Shown: positions 26,274 through 34,508 of the stretch, piece by piece | Layout of the letters: each line of letters opens with the position of its first letter | Position numbering within the stretch: position 1 is the first letter of the stretch | DNA from: UBA6623 sp965238125 | Lineage (GTDB): Bacteria > Acidobacteriota > Terriglobia > Bryobacterales > UBA6623 | NCBI GenBank assembly: GCA_965238125.1 | Contig: OZ250179.1 | Span: 3,968,001 to 4,032,000 of the forward strand | Reading direction: 5' to 3' | DNA length: 64,000 nt | The notes under the pieces: generated by a model | Seen by the model: the letters and a program-made list of their open reading frames with translations, nothing else | What the model was told of the DNA's origin: nothing | Database searches by the model: none | Program-made: the position numbers and the translations under genes

Positions 26274-27935
26274 CCATGATTTCCGATTTGGCTCCTCTGA
26301 CGGCACGAGTCTACACCCTCACCCGGCGAAGCGCAACCATTTCTCCACCCGAAAGAGGCGGCGGCTGAGGCGGGACCGATCGAGCCCCCTTCTTGCCCCT
26401 CATGGGGGCTGATCCGCCGCTGCGAAGTCAATTTCGCAGACACCCCTCCGAGCTTCCGTCCTCAGTACACAGATTTCGCATTCGCCAAGTGCGGTGCTAA
26501 CCACCCGGCACAGGCAGCGCCCAGATCCTCCGCAGCATGTCGCCAAACAGCCGCCGGTTCAGATGTCCCTCGGCCAAGAGCAACCAGTAGTACCGCGCGT
26601 GCTTGACCAATCTGCCGCCCGTCTTCATCAACCGCTGCTGCAAGCTCGTCAGTGACCACGTCTTGATCCTGTGCGGCAACCCGAGTCGCCGCCACAGGTT
26701 GCCCAGGTTGTAGGCCGGCACGCTTAACTGCAAGCGCACCTCGTTCGCCCGGAAGCGATGGCACGACAGCCGCGTCCAGTGCGTCGCTTGCTTACCTTCT
26801 TTGATCCACTGCTCCGCCGTGCCGCGCTTGTTGTAGAAACGCACCACCGACCGGCTTGGCAAGCTCATGTTCGTCACGATAAAACCGACGCGCGCGAATA
26901 GCTCGCCCTGGTGGTGCTCGACCTTGGCGACAACTCGTCTCGGCCCCTTCCAGCTCTCCGCCTGATAGCGAAAGCTCTTGTAGCGCACTAGCGGCTTGCG
27001 GCCGGGCCTCCCCGGCGGACGAAACAGGATGTCTTCGATCTCCAGCTCCAGGTTCTTATTGGCCGGAATGCGGATCGCGTAGTCCGCGCCGCGCTCCTCC
27101 AGCGCCTCGTAGATCTCCGGCTTGGCAAAGGCGGCATCGCCCCGGAAGGCGACCTGCTTGCCCGCAGCCTGTTGGCGCTCGATCTCCGGCAACAATAGCT
27201 CATCCCAGTCCTCGGCGCTGTGCACGTTGCCGGGACGCAGCTTGGCAGCGAGGCAATCACCATGACCGTTGAACAAAAGCAACGGGTGGTAGCAGACCGA
27301 CTCGAAGTGTCCGTTGTAGGCACTGCCTTCCTGTTGGCCATGGACCGGACTCTCGGTGGAGTCCATGTCCAGAACGACCCGCTCGGAGTCGTCGAACGCC
27401 TCCGCTTGCCCGACCAGCTCTCGGTTCAGCGCCATCAGCCCCAGCAGGTTCTCTTCGCTCGCCAGCATCTCCGTCTCGAAGCCATGCAGCGTCGAGGTCA
27501 AGGCCGCTCGGCGATCCCAGTTCCTCTGCGAGCCGATCAAGCGAAACGTCGGGTCAGCCGACACTCGGACGGCGTCGTTGACGTCCTCGTAGCCTGCCAA
27601 GCGGCTGTAGATCGACTGGCGCAGCAGATCGGCCAGCGGGAACTTCTTGTTCAAGCCTTGTCGCGAGTCGCTGAGATACTCATCGATCAGCTTCCCGAGA
27701 CCGAGCCGCTCGTCCAGTTCGCGAACCAAAATCAGGCCACCGTCGGAAGTGACATGCGATCCCTGGAAATCGACTTTCAACAAGCCGTTGAAACTTAGCT
27801 GGAATGGCTTGGTTTGTTTTTCACCCATTGGGTGTTGGCCTCCATGGCGTCCTCATCGGGCTCTAGCCCCTATGAATAAAGACGCTCAAGGCCGCTGGAA
27901 GGTCGGGATGTCAAACATCAAATTGAAAATGCGGG
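26274..27935 (-). mobile_element. IS1380-family insertion sequence, copy 4
   Basis: A 1662-bp element flanked by perfect TTGAA duplications (26269-26273 and 27936-27940). The transposase-proximal end matches the other copies. The distal end is diverged (CCATGATTTCCGATTTGGCT instead of CCAGGATTTCCATTTTGGCC) and its non-coding tail differs, so it belongs to an older or separate sublineage, closest to copy 1 in protein sequence. Confidence 0.9.
26497..27828 (-). CDS. IS1380-family transposase
   Basis: 443 residues, beginning MGEKQTKPFQLSFNGLLKVD as in copy 1. The DDE regions VLDMDSTESPVHG, RGDAAFAKPE and NKRGTAEQWIKEG are intact. It preserves the uninterrupted sequence around codon 12 that serves as the empty-site control for the IS630 insertion in copy 1. 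Confidence 0.93.
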   Translation of the reverse strand: MGEKQTKPFQLSFNGLLKVDFQGSHVTSDGGLILVRELDERLGLGKLIDEYLSDSRQGLNKKFPLADLLRQSIYSRLAGYEDVNDAVRVSADPTFRLIGSQRNWDRRAALTSTLHGFETEMLASEENLLGLMALNRELVGQAEAFDDSERVVLDMDSTESPVHGQQEGSAYNGHFESVCYHPLLLFNGHGDCLAAKLRPGNVHSAEDWDELLLPEIERQQAAGKQVAFRGDAAFAKPEIYEALEERGADYAIRIPANKNLELEIEDILFRPPGRPGRKPLVRYKSFRYQAESWKGPRRVVAKVEHHQGELFARVGFIVTNMSLPSRSVVRFYNKRGTAEQWIKEGKQATHWTRLSCHRFRANEVRLQLSVPAYNLGNLWRRLGLPHRIKTWSLTSLQQRLMKTGGRLVKHARYYWLLLAEGHLNRRLFGDMLRRIWALPVPGG

Positions 27936-28301
27936 TTGAATTACAAGCTTCAAGTCTTCGTTGTCCCAGGGTTTTTCGATGTATTGGTAGAGCCCGACCT
28001 CATTGATGGCCTTAATCGCGTTTTCTTTATCGGCGTAGCCGGTCAGCAAGATGCGGGTAGCAAAAGGCTGTAGCTTCTTGACCTCGAGCAGAAAGTCAAT
28101 ACCTGTCATTTCCGGCATCAAGTAATCGGAAATCACCAGGTCGATCGTCCGTCCTCGGACGGCCTCGAGCGCCTTGTGGGGTGCGTCGAAGCCGAGCACT
28201 TCGTAGTCGGTCTCCAGCGTCAAGAACGACCGAAGACTGGTCAGCACCATCTCTTCGTCGTCGACCAGGACCAAAACCGGTATGCGTTCCTCGGAGCTCA
28301 T
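27918..28301 (-). CDS. Single-domain response regulator with IS-swapped C-terminus
   Basis: The protein is one receiver domain: VLVLVDDEEMVLTSL, phosphoacceptor Asp in IDLVISDYLMPEMTGIDFLL, Thr in RILLTGYAD and Lys in YQYIEKPWDNED. The first 122 codons are native. IS1380 copy 4 supplies the last five residues (PAFSI) and the stop. Across the element the native ending would be ECIARRRGDG and a stop at 26236. The receiver fold is essentially complete, so it may still work. It overlaps the upstream histidine kinase by 4 bp, indicating translational coupling and a cognate pair. Confidence 0.88.
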   Translation of the reverse strand: MSSEERIPVLVLVDDEEMVLTSLRSFLTLETDYEVLGFDAPHKALEAVRGRTIDLVISDYLMPEMTGIDFLLEVKKLQPFATRILLTGYADKENAIKAINEVGLYQYIEKPWDNEDLKLVIQPAFSI

Positions 28302-30094
28302 TCTCTTGACTCGTCTTGCGCCGCTTCTCCGATTGGCAGACGTAGAGTGAAGGTTGACCCCTTGCCGACTTCGCTGCGCACGTCGATGGTGCCGCCGTGA
28401 TCTTGCATGATCTTGAAACAGATCGAAAGTCCCAGACCTGTCCCGACGCCGACTCCCTTCGTCGTGAAGCCGGGATCGAAAATGCTTGCCAGGTTTTCGG
28501 GGGGGATGCCGACGCCGGTGTCGGAAATTTGAACACTCACTATATCACCCTCGCGGCGGGTCCGAATTGTAATTTCGCCGTGTTCCTCAATGGCCTGAGA
28601 AGCATTGACGAGTAGATTCATGAACACCTGGTTGATCTGGTTGGGATGGCAACGAATTGAGGGGATGTCACCGTAGTCCTTGACGAGTTTGGCACGTCTT
28701 TTCATTTCGTGATGAACCAGCGTAAGGGTACTATCGAGGCCTTCGTGTAAGTCGGCCGTCTTAAAATCCGCCTCGTCGAGACGCGCGAAATTGCGCAGAC
28801 TCCCGACAATCGCGATGAACCGCTCGCATGCCAAGCCGTTGATGCGGGAAATATCGTCGAGCACCTTGAGGACCTTCGTCAGCGAGCTGTTGGCGCGCAC
28901 GGCTTCGGGGCACGATTCGTCGGTCAGGATGCCGCGCAACTTATCCAACGAGCGACTCAGGATATCGGCGTTGCTCGTAACGGTCCCGATCAGCGTGTTC
29001 ATTTCATGCGCGACGCCTGCAACGAGTCGGCCGAGGGCAGCCATTTTTTCCTGCTGCACCAGCTGCGATTGTGATTCGCGCAAATCGCGGGTTCGTGCCT
29101 CGACTTCGGCTTCCAACTCTTCGGCGTGATGCCGTAGGTGAGAGGCCAATTTGTGGCGCTCGGTGACGTCATGGCAGATGACCTGCGCGATGCGGTGATC
29201 GCCGTAGCGCACCAAGCTGATGTTGACGTCGAGATAGGCGGGCTCGGCGCGGCGTCTTTCGAAACGAACGTCGGAAATCTGTAGCCGCCCCTCGCGTTCG
29301 AGCTCTTCGAACGTTTCCTCCCGCGCCAATTCCTCGACGGGAATGATCGACGCCAGGTTGCGTCCGCGCAGGAAGTCGATCGGCACGCCGGTCAGCTTCT
29401 GTGCTTCGTCGTTGACCTCCATCACCCGCCGCGACTTCAGATCGGCGAGCAGGATGGCCTCGCCGGCCTCTTGCGTGAGGGCGCGATATTTGGCTTCGGA
29501 TTCCTGCAGGTCGGCGCTCTTGCTCGTAAGCTCTTCGTAGAGGCGCGCGTTTTCGACGACTTGCGCCGACTGTGACGCGATGATCGACAACAGTTTTTGA
29601 TCGTCTTCGGTGAAGCCCCCGTCCGACTGCTTGTTGAACACGTTGAGCAAACCGACCATTTCCCCTTTGGCGCGCAGCGGTACGCTCAGCAACGAACGAA
29701 TCGGGAAATCTCCTTCGACAACGGCTTCGAAGTTCTTGTCGGCGGCGAGATTGTTCACCAGCAGCGGTTTTTGATTTTTCAGCATCCAGCCGGTTAATTG
29801 CTGACCGAAGCGAAAGGGGACGATGGCCGAACCTGAATAGGCCTTGCGGGCCATCGTACGAAACGGGTCGCCGTCCTCCATGTTTTGAAGCAGCATCACC
29901 GCGCCCTGCTCGACATTGAGTTGGGTGACGCTTTCCTGCACGACGAGTTCGACGATCGCGTTCAACGACATTGTCGAACCGATCGCGGAGCCGATCTGGT
30001 TGAGGATCGATAGTTCCTGGACAGCCCGCCGAAGGCGACGGTTTTCCTCTTCGAGGGTTTCCGGGATGTTATTTTCCGGGTCCATCGCTAACAA
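28298..30094 (-). CDS. Cytoplasmic GAF-PAS sensor histidine kinase
   Basis: The 598-residue protein has no membrane segment. An N-terminal coiled coil (12-35) precedes a GAF domain (about 38-185) and a PAS domain (about 200-315). A linker coiled coil leads to the HisKA region with the phosphorylatable His in VAGVAHEMNTLIG (about residue 365). The HATPase domain carries the N box (NQVFMNLLVNASQAI), G1 (ISDTGVGIPPENL) and G2 (GTGLGLSICFKI). The H box lacks the usual proline (HExxNPL type). It phosphorylates the overlapping receiver protein by inference. Its ligand or signal is unknown. Confidence 0.92.
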   Translation of the reverse strand: MLAMDPENNIPETLEEENRRLRRAVQELSILNQIGSAIGSTMSLNAIVELVVQESVTQLNVEQGAVMLLQNMEDGDPFRTMARKAYSGSAIVPFRFGQQLTGWMLKNQKPLLVNNLAADKNFEAVVEGDFPIRSLLSVPLRAKGEMVGLLNVFNKQSDGGFTEDDQKLLSIIASQSAQVVENARLYEELTSKSADLQESEAKYRALTQEAGEAILLADLKSRRVMEVNDEAQKLTGVPIDFLRGRNLASIIPVEELAREETFEELEREGRLQISDVRFERRRAEPAYLDVNISLVRYGDHRIAQVICHDVTERHKLASHLRHHAEELEAEVEARTRDLRESQSQLVQQEKMAALGRLVAGVAHEMNTLIGTVTSNADILSRSLDKLRGILTDESCPEAVRANSSLTKVLKVLDDISRINGLACERFIAIVGSLRNFARLDEADFKTADLHEGLDSTLTLVHHEMKRRAKLVKDYGDIPSIRCHPNQINQVFMNLLVNASQAIEEHGEITIRTRREGDIVSVQISDTGVGIPPENLASIFDPGFTTKGVGVGTGLGLSICFKIMQDHGGTIDVRSEVGKGSTFTLRLPIGEAAQDESRE

Positions 30095-30255
30095 CGCGGT
30101 CTCGGAAGGCCGCCGGTTTGGGCACGACCCACGGGCCGGGCGCCGCGCGGTACCAACACGGCTGAGGTACTAAATTCCGACTCTCCAGTATAGACGAGCC
30201 ACGCCGCGGACCCGTCGAGAAGCGCTGCCGGTCTATGCCGGAGACGCAATCGGCA

Positions 30256-30840
30256 TCACGCCCCGTGTCCATTGGGCTCGTTGCCGGCTTTCCATTTGAT
30301 GTTGCAGCCGACGCTCGGATGTTGGCCGGTACTCACCGGATTCCCGGCGAGGACCGCGTCCAAGGCCGCTCGCAAATCGAGGCCCGTCACGGGCCGACCA
30401 TTCTCCGGCCGGCTGTCATCGAGTTGTCCCCGGTAAGCCAGCGTGCGATCGCTGTCGAAAACAAAGAAGTCGGGTGTGCACGCCGCACTGTAGGCGAGCG
30501 CTGTCTGCTGTGTTTCGTCGTAGCAATAGGGAAAGTTCCAACCGAGCGTAGCCGCCAAGTGCTTCATCTTGTCCGGGGAGTCGTCGGGGTGGGTGTCGAC
30601 GTCATTTGCGCTGATGGCAACGATTCCGACCGACTCTTCTGCGTAGTCGTTTCCGAGGCGGGTCAACTCGTCCTTGACATGCATCACAAACGGACAGTGG
30701 TTGCAAATGAACATCACTAACAGCGCTTTCGTCCCCTCAAACGAGTCAAGGCTGACGGACTGTCCGGTTACTGTATCCGGCAAGGCGAATTCGGGCGCCG
30801 CCGTGCCCAGCGCCAGCATGGTGGATTCGGTAAGAGCCAT
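30256..30840 (-). CDS. Thioredoxin-fold protein, AhpC/TSA-like
   Basis: From ATG 30840 (GGGAGAT site upstream) the product has 194 residues. Motif ICNHCPFVMHVKDEL near residue 46 carries a CxxC pair in the thioredoxin position, and ACTPDFFVFDSDRTLAYRGQ near 120 contains the conserved cis-Pro region. This subgroup is widespread and thought to act as a thiol oxidoreductase or peroxiredoxin-like protein. No signal peptide is present, so it is cytoplasmic. Monocistronic. Confidence 0.86.
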   Translation of the reverse strand: MALTESTMLALGTAAPEFALPDTVTGQSVSLDSFEGTKALLVMFICNHCPFVMHVKDELTRLGNDYAEESVGIVAISANDVDTHPDDSPDKMKHLAATLGWNFPYCYDETQQTALAYSAACTPDFFVFDSDRTLAYRGQLDDSRPENGRPVTGLDLRAALDAVLAGNPVSTGQHPSVGCNIKWKAGNEPNGHGA

Positions 30841-31411
30841 GGTAGAGATCTCCCGTCCGAGCGCTGCGAACCAACTCTGTCTGGTTCCGCACCTTCTCAA
30901 GGATACCCAATCTCACTTTAAGTGACCCGGCGTGTGCGTGTGGAAGGGCAAAGGAGCCCTTTGCCCCAGGCTCCAAGCACCGTTCGCCAATTGGGCCCTG
31001 TGAAGCGAAGCGCTCCGGTCCCGCGGTGAACGAAAGGGTCGTGCCACTGGGAACAGGGTGAACACACTATTCCGGGCACACAGTGAACATCCGCCGCCGT
31101 TGATCAGTTGTGTGTTGCATTCGGTCGCGGGTTGGGAGGATGAGGTCGCCGAGGCCTACCGGAGAGGTCGTTACCCGGAGGCCCGGCAAACGGCCGCAGT
31201 TGTGTTTTGGCGATCGTGCAACTTAGCCGTCTTCCCGATACCGGGAGCCCGTCACGTTGCGGTATGATTGGCCGGCTACGCTATTGGCGTACCGTCGTTT
31301 CCCAAAGGCTCCGGGGTAAAGGGGGTCATAGTTGCGGCGGATACGCCTCGACGTCGGGCGAGCGAATGCAAGACGAATCACGCAGCGGGGAGCCACCATC
31401 AACCACGAATT
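30841..31411. other. Intergenic region between divergent genes, no gene recognised
   Basis: No coding sequence or structured RNA is supported in this 570-bp gap. It must include the divergent promoters of the thioredoxin-fold gene and the FAH-family gene. Open frames present are short and lack family resemblance. Confidence 0.45.
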
Positions 31412-32413
31412 ATGAAACTTGTCACTTATGAACGCGGCGGCGAAGAGCGTCTCGGCGCGCTGAGCGGAGAACTCATCGTCGACCTCCACCGAGCCTCGCG
31501 TGAACTTTCGGGCGGTGCGGCGGCAGTCGAGATTTCTTCCCGCATCGTTGCTTTTCTCGAAGCCGGCGAGTCGGCGATGGCCGCGGCGCGCCAAGCTCTG
31601 GCCCGGGTGGGGGGCGAGGCCGCCGATCCGGCCGGGCGCGAGAGTTTGATGACGAGGGAGATGTTGATCCCGCGCGATTCGGTCAAGCTTCGGGCGCCGG
31701 TTCCGCGGCCGCCGAAAGTGATCGCGGCGTGGGTCAATTACGGCGAGCACGGCAAGGAGGCCAGGATCGAAGCTCCCGACCAAGCGCCGCTGTTCTTCAC
31801 GATTTGGCCGACGGCCGTGATCGGTCCCGGCGACCCGATCGTGCTCCCACGCATCAGCCGCGACGTCGACTTCGAGGCCGAGCTGGCGCTCGTAATCGGC
31901 AGGCGGGGCAAGGACGTCCCGGCGGCGGAAGCCTACGATTACGTCGCCGGCTACACCTGCCTGAACGACGTCAGTGCGCGGGACTATTCGCTGAAGCGCA
32001 TGATCGGCACGGTGGGTCCTTCCGATATCCAAAAGAGTTTCGACACGTTTGCTCCCATGGGTCCTTGTTTGGTGACCACGGACGAGATTGAAGATCCACA
32101 ACGCCTGGCGATCAAACTCTCCATCGACGGGGAGGTCATGCAAGATGACAATACGTCGACCATGAATCATCACATTCCGCGGCTGATCGAGTATCTTTCT
32201 CAGATCACGACGTTGGAGCCGGGCGATGTGATTACGACGGGCACCCCTCCGGGTGTCGGTTTCGTCCGTACCCCGCCGCGCTATCTGCAACCGGGGGAAA
32301 GCGTCCGCATCGAGATCGAAAAGATCGGTGTACTGGAGAACCCAGTGGTCGCGGCGGAAGGTCGCCCGCCGGAGTGGAACGATTTCGAAAAAAAGGGTCT
32401 TCCAACAAAATAG
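31412..32413 (+). CDS. Fumarylacetoacetate hydrolase (FAH) family protein
   Basis: The 333-residue protein has a short N-terminal domain (MKLVTYERGGEERLGALSGE) and a C-terminal FAH domain. Metal ligands are visible in SRDVDFEAELALVIG (Glu pair near residue 155), in CLNDVSARDYSLKRMIG (Asp near 190), and the TTGTPPGVGF loop near residue 272 is characteristic. Members hydrolyse or decarboxylate 2-oxo acid intermediates of aromatic catabolism, or act as acylpyruvases. Substrate unknown. ATG 31412 is preferred over upstream in-frame starts because it begins the conserved MKLVTY block. Confidence 0.9.
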   Translation: MKLVTYERGGEERLGALSGELIVDLHRASRELSGGAAAVEISSRIVAFLEAGESAMAAARQALARVGGEAADPAGRESLMTREMLIPRDSVKLRAPVPRPPKVIAAWVNYGEHGKEARIEAPDQAPLFFTIWPTAVIGPGDPIVLPRISRDVDFEAELALVIGRRGKDVPAAEAYDYVAGYTCLNDVSARDYSLKRMIGTVGPSDIQKSFDTFAPMGPCLVTTDEIEDPQRLAIKLSIDGEVMQDDNTSTMNHHIPRLIEYLSQITTLEPGDVITTGTPPGVGFVRTPPRYLQPGESVRIEIEKIGVLENPVVAAEGRPPEWNDFEKKGLPTK

Positions 32414-32451
32414 GGGCTGTGCTACCGTTTCCGCCAGGGGAGTGTGTCTCG

Positions 32452-32851
32452 GTGGCCGGTATTCTCATCGCTGAAGACGATGCGCAGACCGCTCGTTTGG
32501 TGCAGAGCACCTTTAGAAGGGGAAGGGCATAGCGTTCACGCCGTTTCCGATGGCGAGTTGTGCCTGGCGGCGGCCCGCGAGGCGGTTTTCGATCCGGCAC
32601 TGGTCGACATTGTTCTTCCCGGCAGGTCGGGCCTCGAAGTGGTTGAGGACTTGCGACGTGAATTTCGCTCGATGAAGATCATTGCCATGTCGGGCGGCGG
32701 CCCGAGAAGGCCGGATCAGCTGTTGATGCGCGCCATTGAACTCGGCGCGGATCGGATCATCCACAAACCCTTCTTCCCGGTCGAAATCGTGGAGGCCGTT
32801 CGGGCGCTTCTCGACTCGGAGCAGGCCGAGCCGGCGTCGGCCGGCGGTTGA
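32452..32851 (+). pseudogene. Receiver-domain protein with a single-base frameshift
   Basis: From GTG 32452 the frame reads VAGILIAEDDAQTARLVQST, the start of a receiver domain, and then hits a stop. The next frame continues LEGEGHSVHAVSDGELCLAA, the phosphoacceptor Asp in LVDIVLPGRSG, MSGGG and the Lys in IIHKPFFP, ending at 32851. One extra T in the run at 32512-32514 explains the break. Without it the protein would be about 133 residues. Either a recent mutation or a sequencing error. It sits between the FAH gene and the gcv operon. Confidence 0.8.
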
Positions 32852-32944
32852 GCGACGACCTCGTTTCCCGGTTCGGTCGGCGGGCGCCTCAAGGCACGTC
32901 CACCCGGCTTGCGAACTGCCTGATTCCGCGCTTTTCCGCCCTCG

Positions 32945-32973
32945 TTGACAGCTACTCCGACGGGTGTTAGCTT
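32945..32973 (+). promoter_or_regulatory. Candidate sigma-70 promoter of the gcv operon
   Basis: A perfect -35 hexamer TTGACA (32945-32950) is followed after 17 bases by TAGCTT (32968-32973), a weak -10, 20 bases before the gcvT start. No tandem glycine riboswitch structure is apparent between promoter and start. Confidence 0.45.
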
Positions 32974-32993
32974 GAAGAGTCCTCACCGTCTGC

Positions 32994-34106
32994 ATGGAGA
33001 CTCCCCCAGCGGTTACCGCCCTTCGAAAAACGCCCCTGCATGCCGTTCACCTTGCGTCCGGAGCACGCATGACGGACTTTGGCGGTTGGGATATGCCGGT
33101 GGAATATTCCGGCATTATCGCCGAACACATGGCGGTTCGCACGGCCGTCGGGTTGTTCGATGTCAGCCATATGGGGGAGATCGAGATTCGCGGCCCGCAG
33201 GCGCTGGAATTCGTCAATCATGTCACATCGAATGACGTCTCCCGTTTGGTCGACGGGCAGGTGCACTATTCCGGGCTGCTCTATCCCAACGGCACTTTCG
33301 TCGACGATATTCTCGTGCATCGGATGGGCGCGAACGATTTCTTCCTGTGCGTGAATGCGTCGAATCAGGAGAAAGACTTCGAATGGATCGCCTCGAAGAA
33401 CCGTTTTGACGCCGAAGCGGAGTTGACGAGCAAGCGCTATGTGCAGTTGGCGATCCAAGGGCCGCGGGCGGTGTCGACGCTTGCGAAGCTCACGGATGTG
33501 TGGCTCGACCCGATCGGGTATTATCATTTCACTCGGGGCGAGGTCGGCGCGACCGAGGCTCTTATCACGCGCACCGGGTACACCGGGGAAGACGGGTTCG
33601 AAATCTATGTTCCGCCCGAGGGCGGCCCGCGGCTTTGGGCGGCGGTGCTCGAGGCGGGCGCGGAGTTCGGAATCGTTCCTTGCGGCCTCGGCGCCCGCAA
33701 CACGTTACGCCTCGAGTCGGCGATGTCGCTCTACGGGCACGAGATCGACGACACGATTACACCCTATGAAGCCCGTTTGGGGTGGATCGTCAAGCTCGAC
33801 CAAGGCGATTTCATCGGCCGGGACGCGCTGGTCACACAGAAGGAAAAGGGTTTCAAACGCCGCTTGGCGGGTTTCGAGATGCGTGAGCGGGGAATCGCCC
33901 GCGACGGCTATCGCGTTTTCGTCGACGGCGAAGACGTAGGCTGGGTGACCAGTGGATCGCCAGCGCCGTTTTTGGGGAAGAACATTGGACTGTGCATGGT
34001 GCCGTCCTCGCCGGCCGAGGTCGGGCGGACGATCGAGATTGCGGTGCGGCAGCGGCGGGTGGAAGCTGAGATGGTGCGGCTTCCGTTTTATGCACGGAAA
34101 AAGTAG
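32994..34106 (+). CDS. gcvT: Aminomethyltransferase (glycine cleavage T protein)
   Basis: The 370-residue protein transfers the methylene group from the aminomethyl-lipoyl H protein to tetrahydrofolate, releasing ammonia. Family blocks are KTPLHAVHLASGARMTDFGG at the N-terminus, GLFDVSHMGEIEIRGP, and TRTGYTGEDGFEIYVP (about residue 195). GLGARNTLRLESAMSLYGHE then holds folate and catalytic-site residues. Length is normal. It leads the operon gcvT-gcvH-gcvPA; gcvH follows by 8 bp. Confidence 0.97.
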   Translation: METPPAVTALRKTPLHAVHLASGARMTDFGGWDMPVEYSGIIAEHMAVRTAVGLFDVSHMGEIEIRGPQALEFVNHVTSNDVSRLVDGQVHYSGLLYPNGTFVDDILVHRMGANDFFLCVNASNQEKDFEWIASKNRFDAEAELTSKRYVQLAIQGPRAVSTLAKLTDVWLDPIGYYHFTRGEVGATEALITRTGYTGEDGFEIYVPPEGGPRLWAAVLEAGAEFGIVPCGLGARNTLRLESAMSLYGHEIDDTITPYEARLGWIVKLDQGDFIGRDALVTQKEKGFKRRLAGFEMRERGIARDGYRVFVDGEDVGWVTSGSPAPFLGKNIGLCMVPSSPAEVGRTIEIAVRQRRVEAEMVRLPFYARKK

Positions 34107-34114
34107 ATAGCGAC

Positions 34115-34504
34115 ATGTATCCGGATAACTATCAATACACTCGCGAGCACGAGTGGGTGAAAGCCGGGGGCGACGAAGCCGTGATCGGCATTACGCACCA
34201 CGCCCAGGACCAACTCGGCGACGTTGTCTTCGTCGAACTGCCGAAGGTCGGCGCGGCGCTGCACGCCACGCTTTCTTTCGGCACCGTCGAATCGGTGAAG
34301 GCCGTTTCCGATATTTACGCCCCGCTTGGCGGCGAGGTCATTGCGGTCAACGAGTCGTTGATTGACGCTCCTGAAGTGCTCAATGAGGACCCACACGGCG
34401 AAGGCTGGCTGATTAAGATCCGCATTCGCGACAAGAATGAATTGCGGAATCTCATGACGGCCGAGGATTACGCCGCCTATGTAGCCGCCGAAACGGAGTC
34501 CTGA
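34115..34504 (+). CDS. gcvH: Glycine cleavage system H protein
   Basis: The 129-residue lipoyl carrier has YTREHEWVKAGGDEAVIGIT at the N-terminus. The lipoylated Lys sits in FGTVESVKAVSDIYAPLGGE, near residue 63. It shuttles the aminomethyl group between GcvP and GcvT and the dihydrolipoyl intermediate to the L protein (not encoded here). Length is standard. It is tightly packed between gcvT (8 bp) and gcvPA (4 bp). Confidence 0.97.
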   Translation: MYPDNYQYTREHEWVKAGGDEAVIGITHHAQDQLGDVVFVELPKVGAALHATLSFGTVESVKAVSDIYAPLGGEVIAVNESLIDAPEVLNEDPHGEGWLIKIRIRDKNELRNLMTAEDYAAYVAAETES

Positions 34505-34508
34505 GCGA

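Noticed and set aside
31058..31267. Small gene upstream of the FAH-family hydrolase
   Set aside because: No ribosome binding site, no domain resemblance and a composition consistent with random GC-rich sequence.
32873..32993. Glycine riboswitch upstream of gcvT
   Set aside because: The leader is only about 20 bases from the putative -10 to the start, and no tandem aptamer structure is recognisable.
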